The notes under the pieces were generated by a model. That model was not told the DNA's origin, ran no database searches, and saw only the letters and a program-made list of their open reading frames with translations. A DNA stretch of 53,941 nucleotides from Solirubrobacterales bacterium (GTDB taxonomy: Bacteria; Actinomycetota; Thermoleophilia; Solirubrobacterales; Solirubrobacteraceae): positions 494 to 54,434 of the forward strand of contig PKYB01000007.1 of NCBI GenBank assembly GCA_003133565.1, in the 5' to 3' direction. Position numbers and translations under genes: made by a program. Shown piece after piece: positions 26,511-37,560 of the stretch. Within the stretch, counting starts at the first letter, position 1. Each line of letters opens with the position of its first letter.

Positions 26511-28370
26511 ATGAGTGATCTGGACGAGCAGCGGCGCGAGCTGCCCGACCAGCCCGGCGTCTATCTGTTCCGCGACGCCGACGGGCGCGTGATCTACGTC
26601 GGCAAGGCGGTTTCGGTGCGCAAGCGCGTCGCCTCGCACTTCAGCTCGGCCGGCAGGGGAGCGCTCGGGCACGACGCGATGCTGGCGGAAATCGCGGGCA
26701 TCGAATCGATCGTCTTCGCAACCGAGACCGAGGCACTGCTCGCCGAGCAGTCGTTCATCAAGCAGTACCGCCCGCGCTTCAACATCCGGCTGCGCGACGA
26801 CAAGTCATACCCGTTCATCGCGGTCTCGCTCGACGAGGACTTTCCGCGTGTCTACTTCACCCGCGAGCGCCATCGCCGCGACCGCCTCTACTTCGGTCCC
26901 TATTCCAACGCGAAGCGCGTGCGCGACACGCTCGAGGTTCTCAGTCGCGTCTTCCTCGTGCGCTCATGCACCGGAGCGCAGCCGGGACGCCGGTCGGGCT
27001 CACCGTGCCTCGATTACCACATCAAACGCTGCGCAGCACCGTGTGTCGGCTACGTCTCGCGCGAGGAGTATCGAGCCGGTATCGAGGGTGTCGCGGACTT
27101 CCTCGGCGGGCACTACAAGGACATCGAACGCGAGCTCGAGGCGCGCATGCACGCGGCGTCGGCGGCACAGGCATTCGAGCAGGCTGCCGTCGAACGCAAC
27201 CGCCTCGCTGCGGTGCGCTCCCTGCTCGAGCGCCAGCGCGTAGCCAACGCCGCTGTCGGCACCCTCGACGCGATCGCCATCGCGCTCGCCGGGGCAGACG
27301 CCAACGCTCAGGTCTTCCAGGTCCGCGACGGCGTGCTCTCGGACCGTCAATCTTTCTATCTCGCCAACGAGGGCGAGCGACCCCACGAGGAGGTCGTCGA
27401 GGAGTTCCTGCTGCAGTACTACGACACCGCTGCTGCGGTTCCGGCTCAGATTTTGGTGGAGGTCGGTGTGTCGCCCGCGGTGGTCAAGGCTCTATCAGCG
27501 CGTCGCGACGGGCCGGTCGAGGTTCGCGCCGCCGAGCGCGGCGACAAGCGTCGCATTCTCGAGCTCGCCCAGCGCAACGCCCAGCTCGCGCTCGAGGAGG
27601 ATCAACTCAAGGCCGAACGTCGTCGCGAGCACCGCGCCGCGGCGCTCGAGGGCTTGCGCGCGGCGCTCGCACTCGACGCGGTGCCGATCCGCATCGAGTG
27701 CTTCGACATCTCGAACCTGCAGGGCACGCACACCGTCGCCTCGATGGTCGTGTTCGAGGCGGGTGCGCCACGGCGCTCGGACTACCGGCGCTTTCGCATT
27801 CGCACGATCGACGGACCGGATGACTTTGCGGCGATGGCCGAGGTCTTGGAGCGGCGGATGGCGGCGTGGGAGCGTCAGGTGGACACCTCGCCACACGATG
27901 TCGGCTACGACCGCAGCTTTGCCTCGCTGCCGAACCTGATCGTGATCGACGGCGGCAAGGGCCAGCTCACGGCCGGGCTTGCCGTGCTGGGGGCAGCACG
28001 CGAGCGGGGCGTCGCGGTGATCGCGCTCGCCAAGCGCCTCGAGGAGGTTTTCCTGCCCGGGGCGCGCGATCCGCTCGTGCTCGCCCACGACACACCCGAG
28101 CTGCAGCTGCTGCAGCGCATCCGCGATGAGGCGCACCGCTTCGCCATAACCCATCACCGTGCTCGGCGCGACCGCGCGATGACCACTTCGTTGCTCGACG
28201 AGATTCCCGGCGTCGGTCCGGCTCGCAAACGCGCGCTGATCAGCCACTTCGGCTCGCCGGAGCAGGTGCTCGCGGCGAGTGCTGAGCAGCTCCAATCGGT
28301 GCCCGGCCTTCCGGCGAAGGTGGGTCGCGAGCTGCACTCCCACCTCCACCGTCTTGGCTCGCGCGAATGA
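26511..28370 (+). CDS. uvrC: Excinuclease ABC subunit C
   Basis: 619 residues. GIY-YIG nuclease domain at the N-terminus (PGVYLFRDADGRVIYVGKA), UVR motif near 205-235 (LEARMHAASAAQAFEQAAVERNRL), the RNase H-like second nuclease domain (RIECFDISNLQGTHTVASMVVFE ... NLIVIDGGKGQLTAG) and C-terminal helix-hairpin-helix repeats (LDEIPGVGPARKRALISHFGS, SVPGLPAKVGRELHSHL). Complete and of normal length. It makes both incisions in UvrABC nucleotide excision repair. rapZ follows after 42 bases, as in many Gram-positive genomes. Confidence 0.97.
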   Translation: MSDLDEQRRELPDQPGVYLFRDADGRVIYVGKAVSVRKRVASHFSSAGRGALGHDAMLAEIAGIESIVFATETEALLAEQSFIKQYRPRFNIRLRDDKSYPFIAVSLDEDFPRVYFTRERHRRDRLYFGPYSNAKRVRDTLEVLSRVFLVRSCTGAQPGRRSGSPCLDYHIKRCAAPCVGYVSREEYRAGIEGVADFLGGHYKDIERELEARMHAASAAQAFEQAAVERNRLAAVRSLLERQRVANAAVGTLDAIAIALAGADANAQVFQVRDGVLSDRQSFYLANEGERPHEEVVEEFLLQYYDTAAAVPAQILVEVGVSPAVVKALSARRDGPVEVRAAERGDKRRILELAQRNAQLALEEDQLKAERRREHRAAALEGLRAALALDAVPIRIECFDISNLQGTHTVASMVVFEAGAPRRSDYRRFRIRTIDGPDDFAAMAEVLERRMAAWERQVDTSPHDVGYDRSFASLPNLIVIDGGKGQLTAGLAVLGAARERGVAVIALAKRLEEVFLPGARDPLVLAHDTPELQLLQRIRDEAHRFAITHHRARRDRAMTTSLLDEIPGVGPARKRALISHFGSPEQVLAASAEQLQSVPGLPAKVGRELHSHLHRLGSRE

Positions 28371-28412
28371 GAGCCCGCGGGTGCGTGTGGGTCGTGTGCG
28401 ACGATACGGGTG

Positions 28413-29354
28413 ATGCCAGCTTCGCCTGTCGACGCTGCTGACACCGAGCGCCAGCCAGGGGTCGACGTCGAGTCCTCGCTGCAGGACCTCGTGATCATCA
28501 CCGGGCTCTCCGGCGCCGGGAAGTCAAACGCGATGAACGTGTTCGAGGACGCGGGCTACTTCTGCGTCGACAACCTCCCGCCGCGCATGATCGGCAGCCT
28601 GATCGAGCTGTTCGTGCACGCCGGATCGAAGGTCGCGCGCGCCGCGGTCGTCTCGGACGCCCGCGGTGGTGAGTATTTCGACGCGCTCCAGACGGTGCTC
28701 GACGATCTGGACCGGTTGGGCTTGCGCCATCGCGTGCTGTTCTTGGACGCCGACGACCAGACGCTGCTGAACCGCTACCAGGAGACCCGCCGCCGACACC
28801 CGCTGGCCCCGGAAGGATCTGTCGCCGAAGGCATCGCTGCCGAGCGCGAGCAGCTCGAGGCCTTGAAGGGGCGTGCCGACGTCGTAATCGACACCACGGG
28901 CCTCTCCTCGACGGCGCTGCGGATCGCGATCGTCGACGAGTTCCTCGGTCAACAGACGGCGACGAAGCTCGCCGTCACATTCGCGAGCTTTGGCTTCAAG
29001 CACGGTCCGCTGCTCGACGCAGACCTGCTGTTCGACGTGCGCTTTCTCGCCAACCCCCACTACGAGTCCGACCTGCGGCCGCTGACCGGCTCCGATGGCG
29101 GCGTGGTCGAATTCATCGATCGCGACGGCAGATTGAGCGAGCTCTACGCGCTGCTCGAGCCGCTGCTCGATTTCCTCCTCGGCCAGTACGTGCTCGAGGG
29201 TAAGTCGCACCTGCTCGTCGCGATCGGCTGCACCGGTGGGCGCCACCGCTCGGTCGCCGTGGCCGAGCATCTCGCGCTGCGCTACGCTCAGAGCGATGAC
29301 CTGCTAGTTCAGGTCAGCCACCGCGATGTCGCGAAGCCCGCTCGCGAGCGCTGA
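28413..29354 (+). CDS. rapZ: RapZ/YvcJ-family nucleotide-binding protein
   Basis: 313 residues from ATG 28413 (GTG 28410 is directly before it; GACGAT 7 bases upstream favours the ATG). P-loop GLSGAGKSNAMNVFEDAGYFCVD, hallmark VDNLPP and the C-terminal domain with GCTGGRHRSVAVAEHLA. In enterobacteria RapZ binds small RNA GlmZ; in Gram-positives YvcJ binds GTP and influences competence and cell-wall sugar metabolism. In this phylum the exact role is not defined. The usual next genes yvcK and whiA are missing, and gap follows after about 145 bases. Confidence 0.95.
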   Translation: MPASPVDAADTERQPGVDVESSLQDLVIITGLSGAGKSNAMNVFEDAGYFCVDNLPPRMIGSLIELFVHAGSKVARAAVVSDARGGEYFDALQTVLDDLDRLGLRHRVLFLDADDQTLLNRYQETRRRHPLAPEGSVAEGIAAEREQLEALKGRADVVIDTTGLSSTALRIAIVDEFLGQQTATKLAVTFASFGFKHGPLLDADLLFDVRFLANPHYESDLRPLTGSDGGVVEFIDRDGRLSELYALLEPLLDFLLGQYVLEGKSHLLVAIGCTGGRHRSVAVAEHLALRYAQSDDLLVQVSHRDVAKPARER

Positions 29355-29420
29355 GGCGGGCGAGTAACGCACGCCGCTACGGCGCGGATCGGGGATCGCG
29401 CCCAATCGCAAAAGCGCTGA

Positions 29421-29426
29421 TAGCCT
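29421..29426 (+). promoter_or_regulatory. Possible -10 box (TAGCCT) of the glycolytic operon
   Basis: TAGCCT lies 75 bases before gap, with a GC hairpin (CGGCCC/GGGCCG, 29429-29445) in the implied leader. No convincing -35 seen, so this is tentative. Confidence 0.3.
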
Positions 29427-29500
29427 GTCGGCCCGCACGGGGCCGCTACCGGCTCGCAGTCCCCAACCAGTCGGCCCACAACAAGCAGGAGAACGCTTAG

Positions 29501-31665
<2,165 letters not shown>

Positions 31666-31673
31666 GGGCTGGC

Positions 31674-32429
31674 GTGAGTCGCGTACCGCTGATCGCCGGC
31701 AACTGGAAGATGCACAAGACGGTCGGCGAGGCCGAGGCGCTGATCCAGGCGCTCTTGCCCCGTGTCGCGAGCCTTGAGAGCGTCGAGATCGCGGTCTGTC
31801 CGCCCTTCACGGCGCTCGCGCCAATGGTCGACAGCGCGCGCGGTTCGCGCGTGGCTGTGTTCGCGCAGAACATGCACGAGGCCGACCACGGCGCGTTCAC
31901 GGGCGAGGTGTCGGCCGCCATGTTGCTCGATCTTGGTGTGAGCGGGGTGATCCTCGGACATTCGGAGCGCCGGGCGTTCTTCGGCGAGACCGACGCGGCG
32001 CTCGCGCGCAAGCTGCCAGCGGCGCTGACTGCCGGTCTGACGCCGATCCTCTGCGTTGGCGAAACCGAGGCCCAGCGGCTGGCGGGCGAGACCGAGGCGC
32101 ACGTGCGGGCGCAGCTCGAGTCCGACTTCGCCGCTGTCGAGCCGGAACGCTACGCCGAGGTGGTCGTGGCCTATGAGCCGATCTGGGCGATCGGAACTGG
32201 GCGCGTCGCGACGCCCGCGCAAGCTCAGGAAGCGGTCGCCTTCGTGCGATCGGTCCTGGCCGAGCGTTCGGCCGAAGCCGAGCGGATCCGCGTCCTATAT
32301 GGCGGTTCGGTGAGTGGCGAGAATGCGGTCGAGCTACTCGCGTTGGCCGACGTCGATGGCGCGCTCGTCGGTGGCGCGTCGTTGACGGCCGAGTCGTTTG
32401 CGGCGATCTGCGCCGCGGCGCGGCAATGA
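31674..32429 (+). CDS. tpiA: Triosephosphate isomerase
   Basis: 251 residues. AGNWKMHK with the catalytic Lys, GHSERR with the catalytic His, AYEPIWAIGTG with the catalytic Glu, and the phosphate site LYGGSV. GTG 31674 is the start. Interconverts dihydroxyacetone phosphate and glyceraldehyde 3-phosphate. The stop overlaps the gpmI start (ATGA). Confidence 0.98.
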   Translation: MSRVPLIAGNWKMHKTVGEAEALIQALLPRVASLESVEIAVCPPFTALAPMVDSARGSRVAVFAQNMHEADHGAFTGEVSAAMLLDLGVSGVILGHSERRAFFGETDAALARKLPAALTAGLTPILCVGETEAQRLAGETEAHVRAQLESDFAAVEPERYAEVVVAYEPIWAIGTGRVATPAQAQEAVAFVRSVLAERSAEAERIRVLYGGSVSGENAVELLALADVDGALVGGASLTAESFAAICAAARQ

Positions 32430-33934
32430 GCTCAGGCGCGCCCGTGGCGTCCGTCTGCCTCGTGATCCTGGACGGCTGGGGTCTCGCACCGCCGGGTCCG
32501 GGCAATGCCGTCGAGCTGGCTTCGACGCTGGTCTTCGACCGCCTGTGGGCGACCTACCCACACACCCAGCTGACGACCTGCGGACGGGCTGTCGGGCTGC
32601 CCGAGGGGCAGATGGGCAACTCGGAGGTTGGACATCTGAACCTCGGCGCCGGCTCGGTCGTACGCCAGGACCTGACGCGGATCGACGATGCATGCGCTGA
32701 CGGCGAGCTCGCCCTCAATGCGGTCCTGCGCTCGGCCCTCGGAGGTCCCGGGCGGGTCCATCTCCTGGGCCTCGTGTCCGATGGCGGCGTCCACTCCTCG
32801 GTCGAGCATCTCGAGGCACTCCTCGCACTGGCGGACGATCTGGGCGAGGCCGAGGTCATCGTCCACTGCTTCACCGACGGCCGCGACACCGGGCCAACCG
32901 AGGCTTTGCGTACGCTCACCGCGCTCGAGGAGCGCGGCGGCGTCCGTATCGCTTCTGTCGTCGGGCGCTACTTCGCAATGGACCGCGACAAGCGCTGGGA
33001 CCGCACGCAGAAGGCCTATGACCTGCTCGTTCACGCGCGCGGCGAGTATCGGGCCGACAGTGCGACCGCGGCGGTGAGTGCGGCCTATGCGCGCGGCGAG
33101 ACCGACGAGTTCATCGAGCCGACAGTGATCGGCGAAGGTATCCCGATCGCGCCCGGCGACCGCGTGTTCTGCTTCAACTTCCGCCCCGACCGGATGCGCG
33201 AAATCGTCCAGGCGCTCGCCGACCCGGACTTCGTGGCGATCGACCGCGGTGGCGCCGCTCCGGTCGCTGATCTCTCAATCCTCACCGAATACGAGGAGGG
33301 CTGGCCCTATCCGGTCGCGTTCGGGCCGGAGCGCCCGGCGACGACGATCGGTGCCGTGATCGCCGCGAGCGGCGCTGCCCAACTGCACGTCGCCGAGACC
33401 GAGAAGTACCCGCATGTCACCTACTTCTTCAATGGTGGCGAGGAGTCGCCGCTCCCGGGCGAGCGGCGCGAGCTGGTGCCCTCGCCGCGCGATGTCCCGA
33501 CCTACGACTACAAGCCCGAGATGAGCGCCGCCGCTGCGGCGGCAGCGTTCTGCACCGCCTGGGCGGAAGATTCGCCGCGGTTCGCGATCATCAACTTCGC
33601 GAACGCCGACATGGTCGGGCACACCGGCGTTATCCCGGCTACCGTGCGCGCGGTCGAAACCGCCGACGAGTGCCTGGGACTGGTCGTGAGCGCGGTGCAC
33701 CAGAGCGGCGGCGTCTGCATCGTCACCGCCGACCACGGCAACGCCGAGGAGATGTTGAGCCCGAACGGATCTCCCCACACGGCGCACTCGCTGAACCCCG
33801 TGCCGCTGATCGTCACCACCAGCGACGTGCAGCTCGTGGAGGCGGGCGTCTTGGCCGACGTCGCCCCCACCGCACTGGAGTTGCTCGGCATCGCCCAGCC
33901 CGACGAGATGAAGGGCAAGTCACTGCTGCGCTGA
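32426..33934 (+). CDS. gpmI: 2,3-bisphosphoglycerate-independent phosphoglycerate mutase
   Basis: 502 residues. CLVILDGWGLA supplies the first metal Asp, GNSEVGHLNLGAG carries the phospho-acceptor Ser, HCFTDGRDTGP is in the transferase domain, and NFANADMVGHTG and TADHGNAEEM complete the two-metal site. Alkaline-phosphatase superfamily enzyme converting 3- to 2-phosphoglycerate. ATGA overlap with tpiA places it as the fourth gene of the glycolytic operon. Confidence 0.97.
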   Translation: MSSGAPVASVCLVILDGWGLAPPGPGNAVELASTLVFDRLWATYPHTQLTTCGRAVGLPEGQMGNSEVGHLNLGAGSVVRQDLTRIDDACADGELALNAVLRSALGGPGRVHLLGLVSDGGVHSSVEHLEALLALADDLGEAEVIVHCFTDGRDTGPTEALRTLTALEERGGVRIASVVGRYFAMDRDKRWDRTQKAYDLLVHARGEYRADSATAAVSAAYARGETDEFIEPTVIGEGIPIAPGDRVFCFNFRPDRMREIVQALADPDFVAIDRGGAAPVADLSILTEYEEGWPYPVAFGPERPATTIGAVIAASGAAQLHVAETEKYPHVTYFFNGGEESPLPGERRELVPSPRDVPTYDYKPEMSAAAAAAAFCTAWAEDSPRFAIINFANADMVGHTGVIPATVRAVETADECLGLVVSAVHQSGGVCIVTADHGNAEEMLSPNGSPHTAHSLNPVPLIVTTSDVQLVEAGVLADVAPTALELLGIAQPDEMKGKSLLR

Positions 33935-33949
33935 GGTGACGTCCTCCGC

Positions 33950-33962
33950 TACCTTTGCGGCA
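33950..33962 (+). promoter_or_regulatory. Putative leaderless promoter (-10 TACCTT)
   Basis: TACCTT at 33950-33955 with a 6-base spacer to ATG 33962. Confidence 0.55.
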
Positions 33963-34432
33963 TGGCGATCGGGCTCCGTGGCACGGAGCCGCAGTACAGC
34001 GAGGTCGAGCTCGCGGCTTGGCGGGGTTTCCTGCGCGCCCACTCCTCGCTCGTCAAGGCGCTCGACGCCGAGCTCGAGCGCTCCCACGGAATCGCGCTCA
34101 GCTCCTATGAGGTTCTGGCCCGGCTCGGGAACGCCGAAGGCGGCCGTCTGCGGATGTGCGAGCTCGCCGAGTCAGCGTCGCTCAGCCGGAGCGGCCTCAC
34201 CCGGCTCGTCGACCGCCTCGCGCGCGACGGGCTCGTCGCGCGCGGCAGTTGCGAGCACGACGCGCGCGGCGCCTTCGCCGTCATCACTGAAGCCGGCCGC
34301 GCCGAGCTCGACGCGGCCCGCGCCACGCATCTCGACGGCTTGCGCCGGCGCTTCATCGGGTGTTTCAGCACCTCCGAGCTGGAAACGCTGAACGGCTACC
34401 TGCAGCGCCTCTTCACCCCGCCGGCGCTCTAG
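33962..34432 (+). CDS. MarR-family transcription regulator
   Basis: 156 residues. Winged helix-turn-helix with LARLGNAEGGRLRMCELAE, the recognition helix SLSRSGLTRLVDRLARDGLVARG and the wing SCEHDARGAFAVITEAGRAELD, all typical of MarR. ATG 33962 has a -10 box 6 bases upstream, so it has its own leaderless promoter between gpmI and dedA. Ligand and targets unknown. Confidence 0.92.
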   Translation: MAIGLRGTEPQYSEVELAAWRGFLRAHSSLVKALDAELERSHGIALSSYEVLARLGNAEGGRLRMCELAESASLSRSGLTRLVDRLARDGLVARGSCEHDARGAFAVITEAGRAELDAARATHLDGLRRRFIGCFSTSELETLNGYLQRLFTPPAL

Positions 34433-34467
34433 AGAGGACGCGTCGAGCGAGTCGTAAGGACTTTGCT

Positions 34468-35097
34468 TCAGGCGTTTGGGGGTGGCGCGTCGGCCTTCCG
34501 AGCGCGGCGCGCCGTCCGTTGGCGGCGGATGAGGACCACCGCGGCCAGTGCGATGAGCACGGCGGCGGCGATCAGGCCATAGAGCCCGATGTCGGCGACC
34601 ACGTGCTCGACCGCCTTGCCGCCGAAGTAGGCGGCGAGCGAGACGCTGGTCGCCCAGCTTATGCCCCCGAGGGCGTTCCAGAGCAGGAATGGGCGCCAGC
34701 GCATCGAGCTCGCCCCGGCCAGCCAGGAGGCCCACACCCGGAGGCCGGCGATCCAGCGGCCGAAAAAGACGGCCTTCGGCCCGTGGCGTTCGAAGAAGGG
34801 GTCGCCGACCGCGAGGACGCGCTGGCGCTCATCGTAGAAGCGGCCGGGTCGCTCGAGCAGGGTGCGTCCGCCGCGGCGGCCGATCTGAAAGCCGATGTTG
34901 TCGCCGATGATCGCTGCGGCCGAAGCGCAGACGATCACGAGCACGATCGAGAGGCGGCCTGAACTGGCAGCGAGCCCAGCGAAGATCACGGCTGTCTCGC
35001 CGGGTAGCGGCACGCCAAGAGCCTCGATCGCGACGACCAGCATGAGCACCGGGTAGCCCAGGTTCTGGGTGACGCTGAGGAAGCTCGCGAGGACCAT
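34468..35097 (-). CDS. DedA-family membrane protein
   Basis: 209 residues from ATG 35097. Family stretches EALGVPLPGETAVIFAGL, IIGDNIGFQIGRRGG and FFGRWIAGLRVWASWLAGASSM are clear, with several membrane helices. DedA proteins act in membrane homeostasis, including undecaprenyl phosphate or lipid flipping in some cases. An upstream ATG at 35142 would overlap the tgt start by 10 bases and sits across the putative tgt promoter, so it was not chosen. C-terminus is Arg-rich and cytoplasmic. Confidence 0.88.
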   Translation of the reverse strand: MVLASFLSVTQNLGYPVLMLVVAIEALGVPLPGETAVIFAGLAASSGRLSIVLVIVCASAAAIIGDNIGFQIGRRGGRTLLERPGRFYDERQRVLAVGDPFFERHGPKAVFFGRWIAGLRVWASWLAGASSMRWRPFLLWNALGGISWATSVSLAAYFGGKAVEHVVADIGLYGLIAAAVLIALAAVVLIRRQRTARRARKADAPPPNA

Positions 35098-35120
35098 GCG
35101 GCGATCTGCCGTGGGTCTCT

Positions 35121-35133
35121 TAGGATCCCGCGG
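35121..35133 (+). promoter_or_regulatory. Putative leaderless promoter (-10 TAGGAT) of tgt
   Basis: TAGGAT at 35121-35126 with a 6-base spacer to GTG 35133. Confidence 0.55.
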
Positions 35134-36335
35134 TGTCCGCATTCTCCATCATCGCCCGCGATAGCGGCAGCTTTGCGCGGGCGGGGGTCTTGCACACAGC
35201 GCACGGTGATGTTCGAACGCCCGCCTTCGTGCCGCTCGCGAGCACGGCGAGCGTGCGCGGCCTAGGACCGGCGGAGGTTGTCGAGCTCGGCTACGACATC
35301 GTCCTCGGAAACGCCTTCCACCTGTTCCTGCGCCCCGGCGGCGAGCTAATCGAAGAGCTTGGTGGCCTGCACCGCTTCATGGGCTGGCCGCGGGCGATCA
35401 TCACCGACTCCGGCGGCTTCCAGGTCTTCTCGCTGGGTCACGGCACGGTCGCCGACGAGATCAAGGGCCGTCGCGGGGGCCGCGGCGACGGGGCGATTCT
35501 CGCGATCGACGAGGACGGGGTGCGCTTCCGCTCCTACCTCGATGGCTCCGAGCGCTTCATCGCGCCCGAGACCTCGATGGCGGTTCAGGCCCAGCTCGGC
35601 TCGGACATCGTGCTCGCCTTCGACGAGTGCACGCCGTTCAACGTCGAGCGCGACTACACGGCGCGCTCAACCGAGCGCACGCACCGCTGGCTCGAGCGCT
35701 GCGTGAACTGGCGTACCGAGCATGCGCCCGACGACGGTTCGCTCTTCTACGGGATCGTGCAGGGCGGCGTCTACGAGGACCTGCGCGCGCAGTCGCTCGG
35801 CGCGGTGCTCGCGAGCGGTTGCGCGGGCGTCGCGATCGGCGGCTCGCTGGGACGCGAGAAGGCGCAGATGTACGAGGTCATCGAGTGGTGCACGCGTGGG
35901 CTCGAGGCGGTCGCAGCCGAGCGGCCCCGGCACCTGCTCGGGATCGGTGACGTCGACGATCTGATCCGCGGCGTCGAGCTCGGCATCGACAGCTTCGACT
36001 GCGCGATGCCAACCCGCCTCGCCCGCCACGGCGTCGCCTTGATCCCTGATCCGGCAAACCGCTGGCGGCTCGAGCTCGACCGCCCGCGCTGGCGCGCGAG
36101 CCCCGAGCCGCTGCTCGATGGCTGTCGCTGCCCGGCTTGCAGCGCAGGGCTCTCGCGCGGCTACCTGCACTACCTCGCACGCGGGCGCGAGCTGACCGGC
36201 GCCAGGCTGCTCACGCTGCACAATCTCACGTTCATATCGAGCCTGATGGCTGATCTGCGATCGGCGGTGATCGACGGTGGACTCGAACGGGTCGCCGCCG
36301 CGCTCCGCGCCGGCGCCACGCCGGGCGGCGACTGA
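35133..36335 (+). CDS. tgt: tRNA-guanine transglycosylase
   Basis: 400 residues. Catalytic Asp in ITDSGGFQVFSL, second Asp in VLAFDECTPF, the substrate pocket GIVQGGVYEDLR, GGSLGREKAQM, and the zinc site CRCPACSAGLSRGYLHYL. Swaps the wobble G34 of certain tRNAs for a queuosine precursor. The segment usually reading PVGTQGTV(K/R) is PLASTASVRGLGP here, a divergent stretch near the base pocket. No other queuosine genes (queA, queC-F) are in the window, so it may use salvaged base. Confidence 0.93.
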   Translation: MSAFSIIARDSGSFARAGVLHTAHGDVRTPAFVPLASTASVRGLGPAEVVELGYDIVLGNAFHLFLRPGGELIEELGGLHRFMGWPRAIITDSGGFQVFSLGHGTVADEIKGRRGGRGDGAILAIDEDGVRFRSYLDGSERFIAPETSMAVQAQLGSDIVLAFDECTPFNVERDYTARSTERTHRWLERCVNWRTEHAPDDGSLFYGIVQGGVYEDLRAQSLGAVLASGCAGVAIGGSLGREKAQMYEVIEWCTRGLEAVAAERPRHLLGIGDVDDLIRGVELGIDSFDCAMPTRLARHGVALIPDPANRWRLELDRPRWRASPEPLLDGCRCPACSAGLSRGYLHYLARGRELTGARLLTLHNLTFISSLMADLRSAVIDGGLERVAAALRAGATPGGD

Positions 36336-36343
36336 TCGCGACG

Positions 36344-37558
36344 CTACTGCTGGTTGTTGGCGACCAGCGACTGCATCTGCTGGACCGCGGTTGGGGCGTT
36401 GCTCGACCAGTTCTGCTGCAGACTGACGCCGCCACCGCCGCCGAGCGAGAGGATCAGTACTGCGGCGACGACGACGACAGCGACGATTCCGGCAAGGACC
36501 GCGATCAGGCGTCTCGTGTCGGTCCTTGGCCTTCCTATTCCGGGCTGGCGTCGAGCGCTCTCGCCCTGCGGCGAGTGGGCGTGAACGGGCTGCTGACGGG
36601 GAGGGCCAACGCGCGGTGCACGCGCGGCGACCGCTGGCGAAATGCGGGTCGTCTCGCCGCCGCTGAGGACCGTCGTTGGCGCCCCTGCGGCCCCAGGCAG
36701 CGGCGGCACGATCGCCGCGCCGGCTCCGGGGGGAATTCCCTTAGCGCCGTCCTCGAGCGCTCGGCCCATCTCGACCGCTGTCGGGTAGCGCAGCGCCGGC
36801 TCGATTCGCAGTGCCACGGCGACTGCGGCTGCGAGCTCGGGGGTCACGCCGGCGACGAGCTTGTCGAGCGGCGCGGGTTGCTCGTTCTGCTGCTTGAGCG
36901 CCAGCTCGGTGAGCGACGCACCTTCGAACGGCAGGCGGCCTGAGAGCAACTGGTAGGTGACGACGCCGAGCGCATAGATGTCGGCCGGGGGGCCGGCCTC
37001 GTCCCCGCGACCCTGCTCCGGGGCCAGATAGGCCGCGGTGCCGAGTACCGAACCGACCTGCGTGATGCTCGACTGCTCGGTCGCCTTGGCGATGCCGAAG
37101 TCCGCGATTTTGACGCGGTGATCGTTGCCGCGCATGATGTTGCCCGGCTTGACGTCGCGGTGCACAACGCCCTTGCGGTGCGCGTAGTCAAGGCCGGCAC
37201 AGGCGGCGAGGATGATCGGCAGAGCCTCCTCGCTCGGGAGCCAGCCGCGTGCGCGCAGGATCTCCGCGCAAGATTGACCCTCGATGTACTCCATGACGAT
37301 GAAGTGCTGATCCGTGTCCTCGTCGAGCCCCGAGTCGAAAACTTGGACGATGTTCTCGTGGATGAGCCGCGCCGCCGCCAGCGCCTCGCGTTGAAAGCGC
37401 GACACGAAGGCCGGGTCGTCGGCGAGGTGCTCGGCGAGCAGCTTCACAGCAACCAGTCGCTCGAGTCGTTCGTCGAAGGCAAGATGCACGGTTGACATGC
37501 CACCGGACCCGAGGCGTCCCTCGATGCGGTAGCGGTCGGCGATCAGCAGCGCGCTCAT
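36344..37558 (-). CDS. PknB-like Ser/Thr protein kinase, one membrane helix, no PASTA domains
   Basis: 404 residues. Kinase domain 10-270: Gly loop RLGSGGMSTV, Lys39 (VAVKLL), catalytic HRDVKPGN (133-140), DFG at 153-155, APEQ. A Pro/Ala/Gly-rich linker leads to a single membrane helix (about 350-372, LIAVLAGIVAVVVVAAVLI) and a short outer tail of ~30 residues (VSLQQNWSSNAPTAVQQM). PASTA repeats of true PknB are absent. It starts 2 bases after the stop of the lipoprotein gene, so it belongs to a phosphoesterase-lipoprotein-kinase operon; the lipoprotein may be its extracellular partner (inference). Confidence 0.92.
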   Translation of the reverse strand: MSALLIADRYRIEGRLGSGGMSTVHLAFDERLERLVAVKLLAEHLADDPAFVSRFQREALAAARLIHENIVQVFDSGLDEDTDQHFIVMEYIEGQSCAEILRARGWLPSEEALPIILAACAGLDYAHRKGVVHRDVKPGNIMRGNDHRVKIADFGIAKATEQSSITQVGSVLGTAAYLAPEQGRGDEAGPPADIYALGVVTYQLLSGRLPFEGASLTELALKQQNEQPAPLDKLVAGVTPELAAAVAVALRIEPALRYPTAVEMGRALEDGAKGIPPGAGAAIVPPLPGAAGAPTTVLSGGETTRISPAVAARAPRVGPPRQQPVHAHSPQGESARRQPGIGRPRTDTRRLIAVLAGIVAVVVVAAVLILSLGGGGGVSLQQNWSSNAPTAVQQMQSLVANNQQ

Positions 37559-37560
37559 CT

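Noticed and set aside
29427-29500. Riboswitch in the gap leader
   Set aside because: One short GC hairpin only; no conserved aptamer pattern seen.
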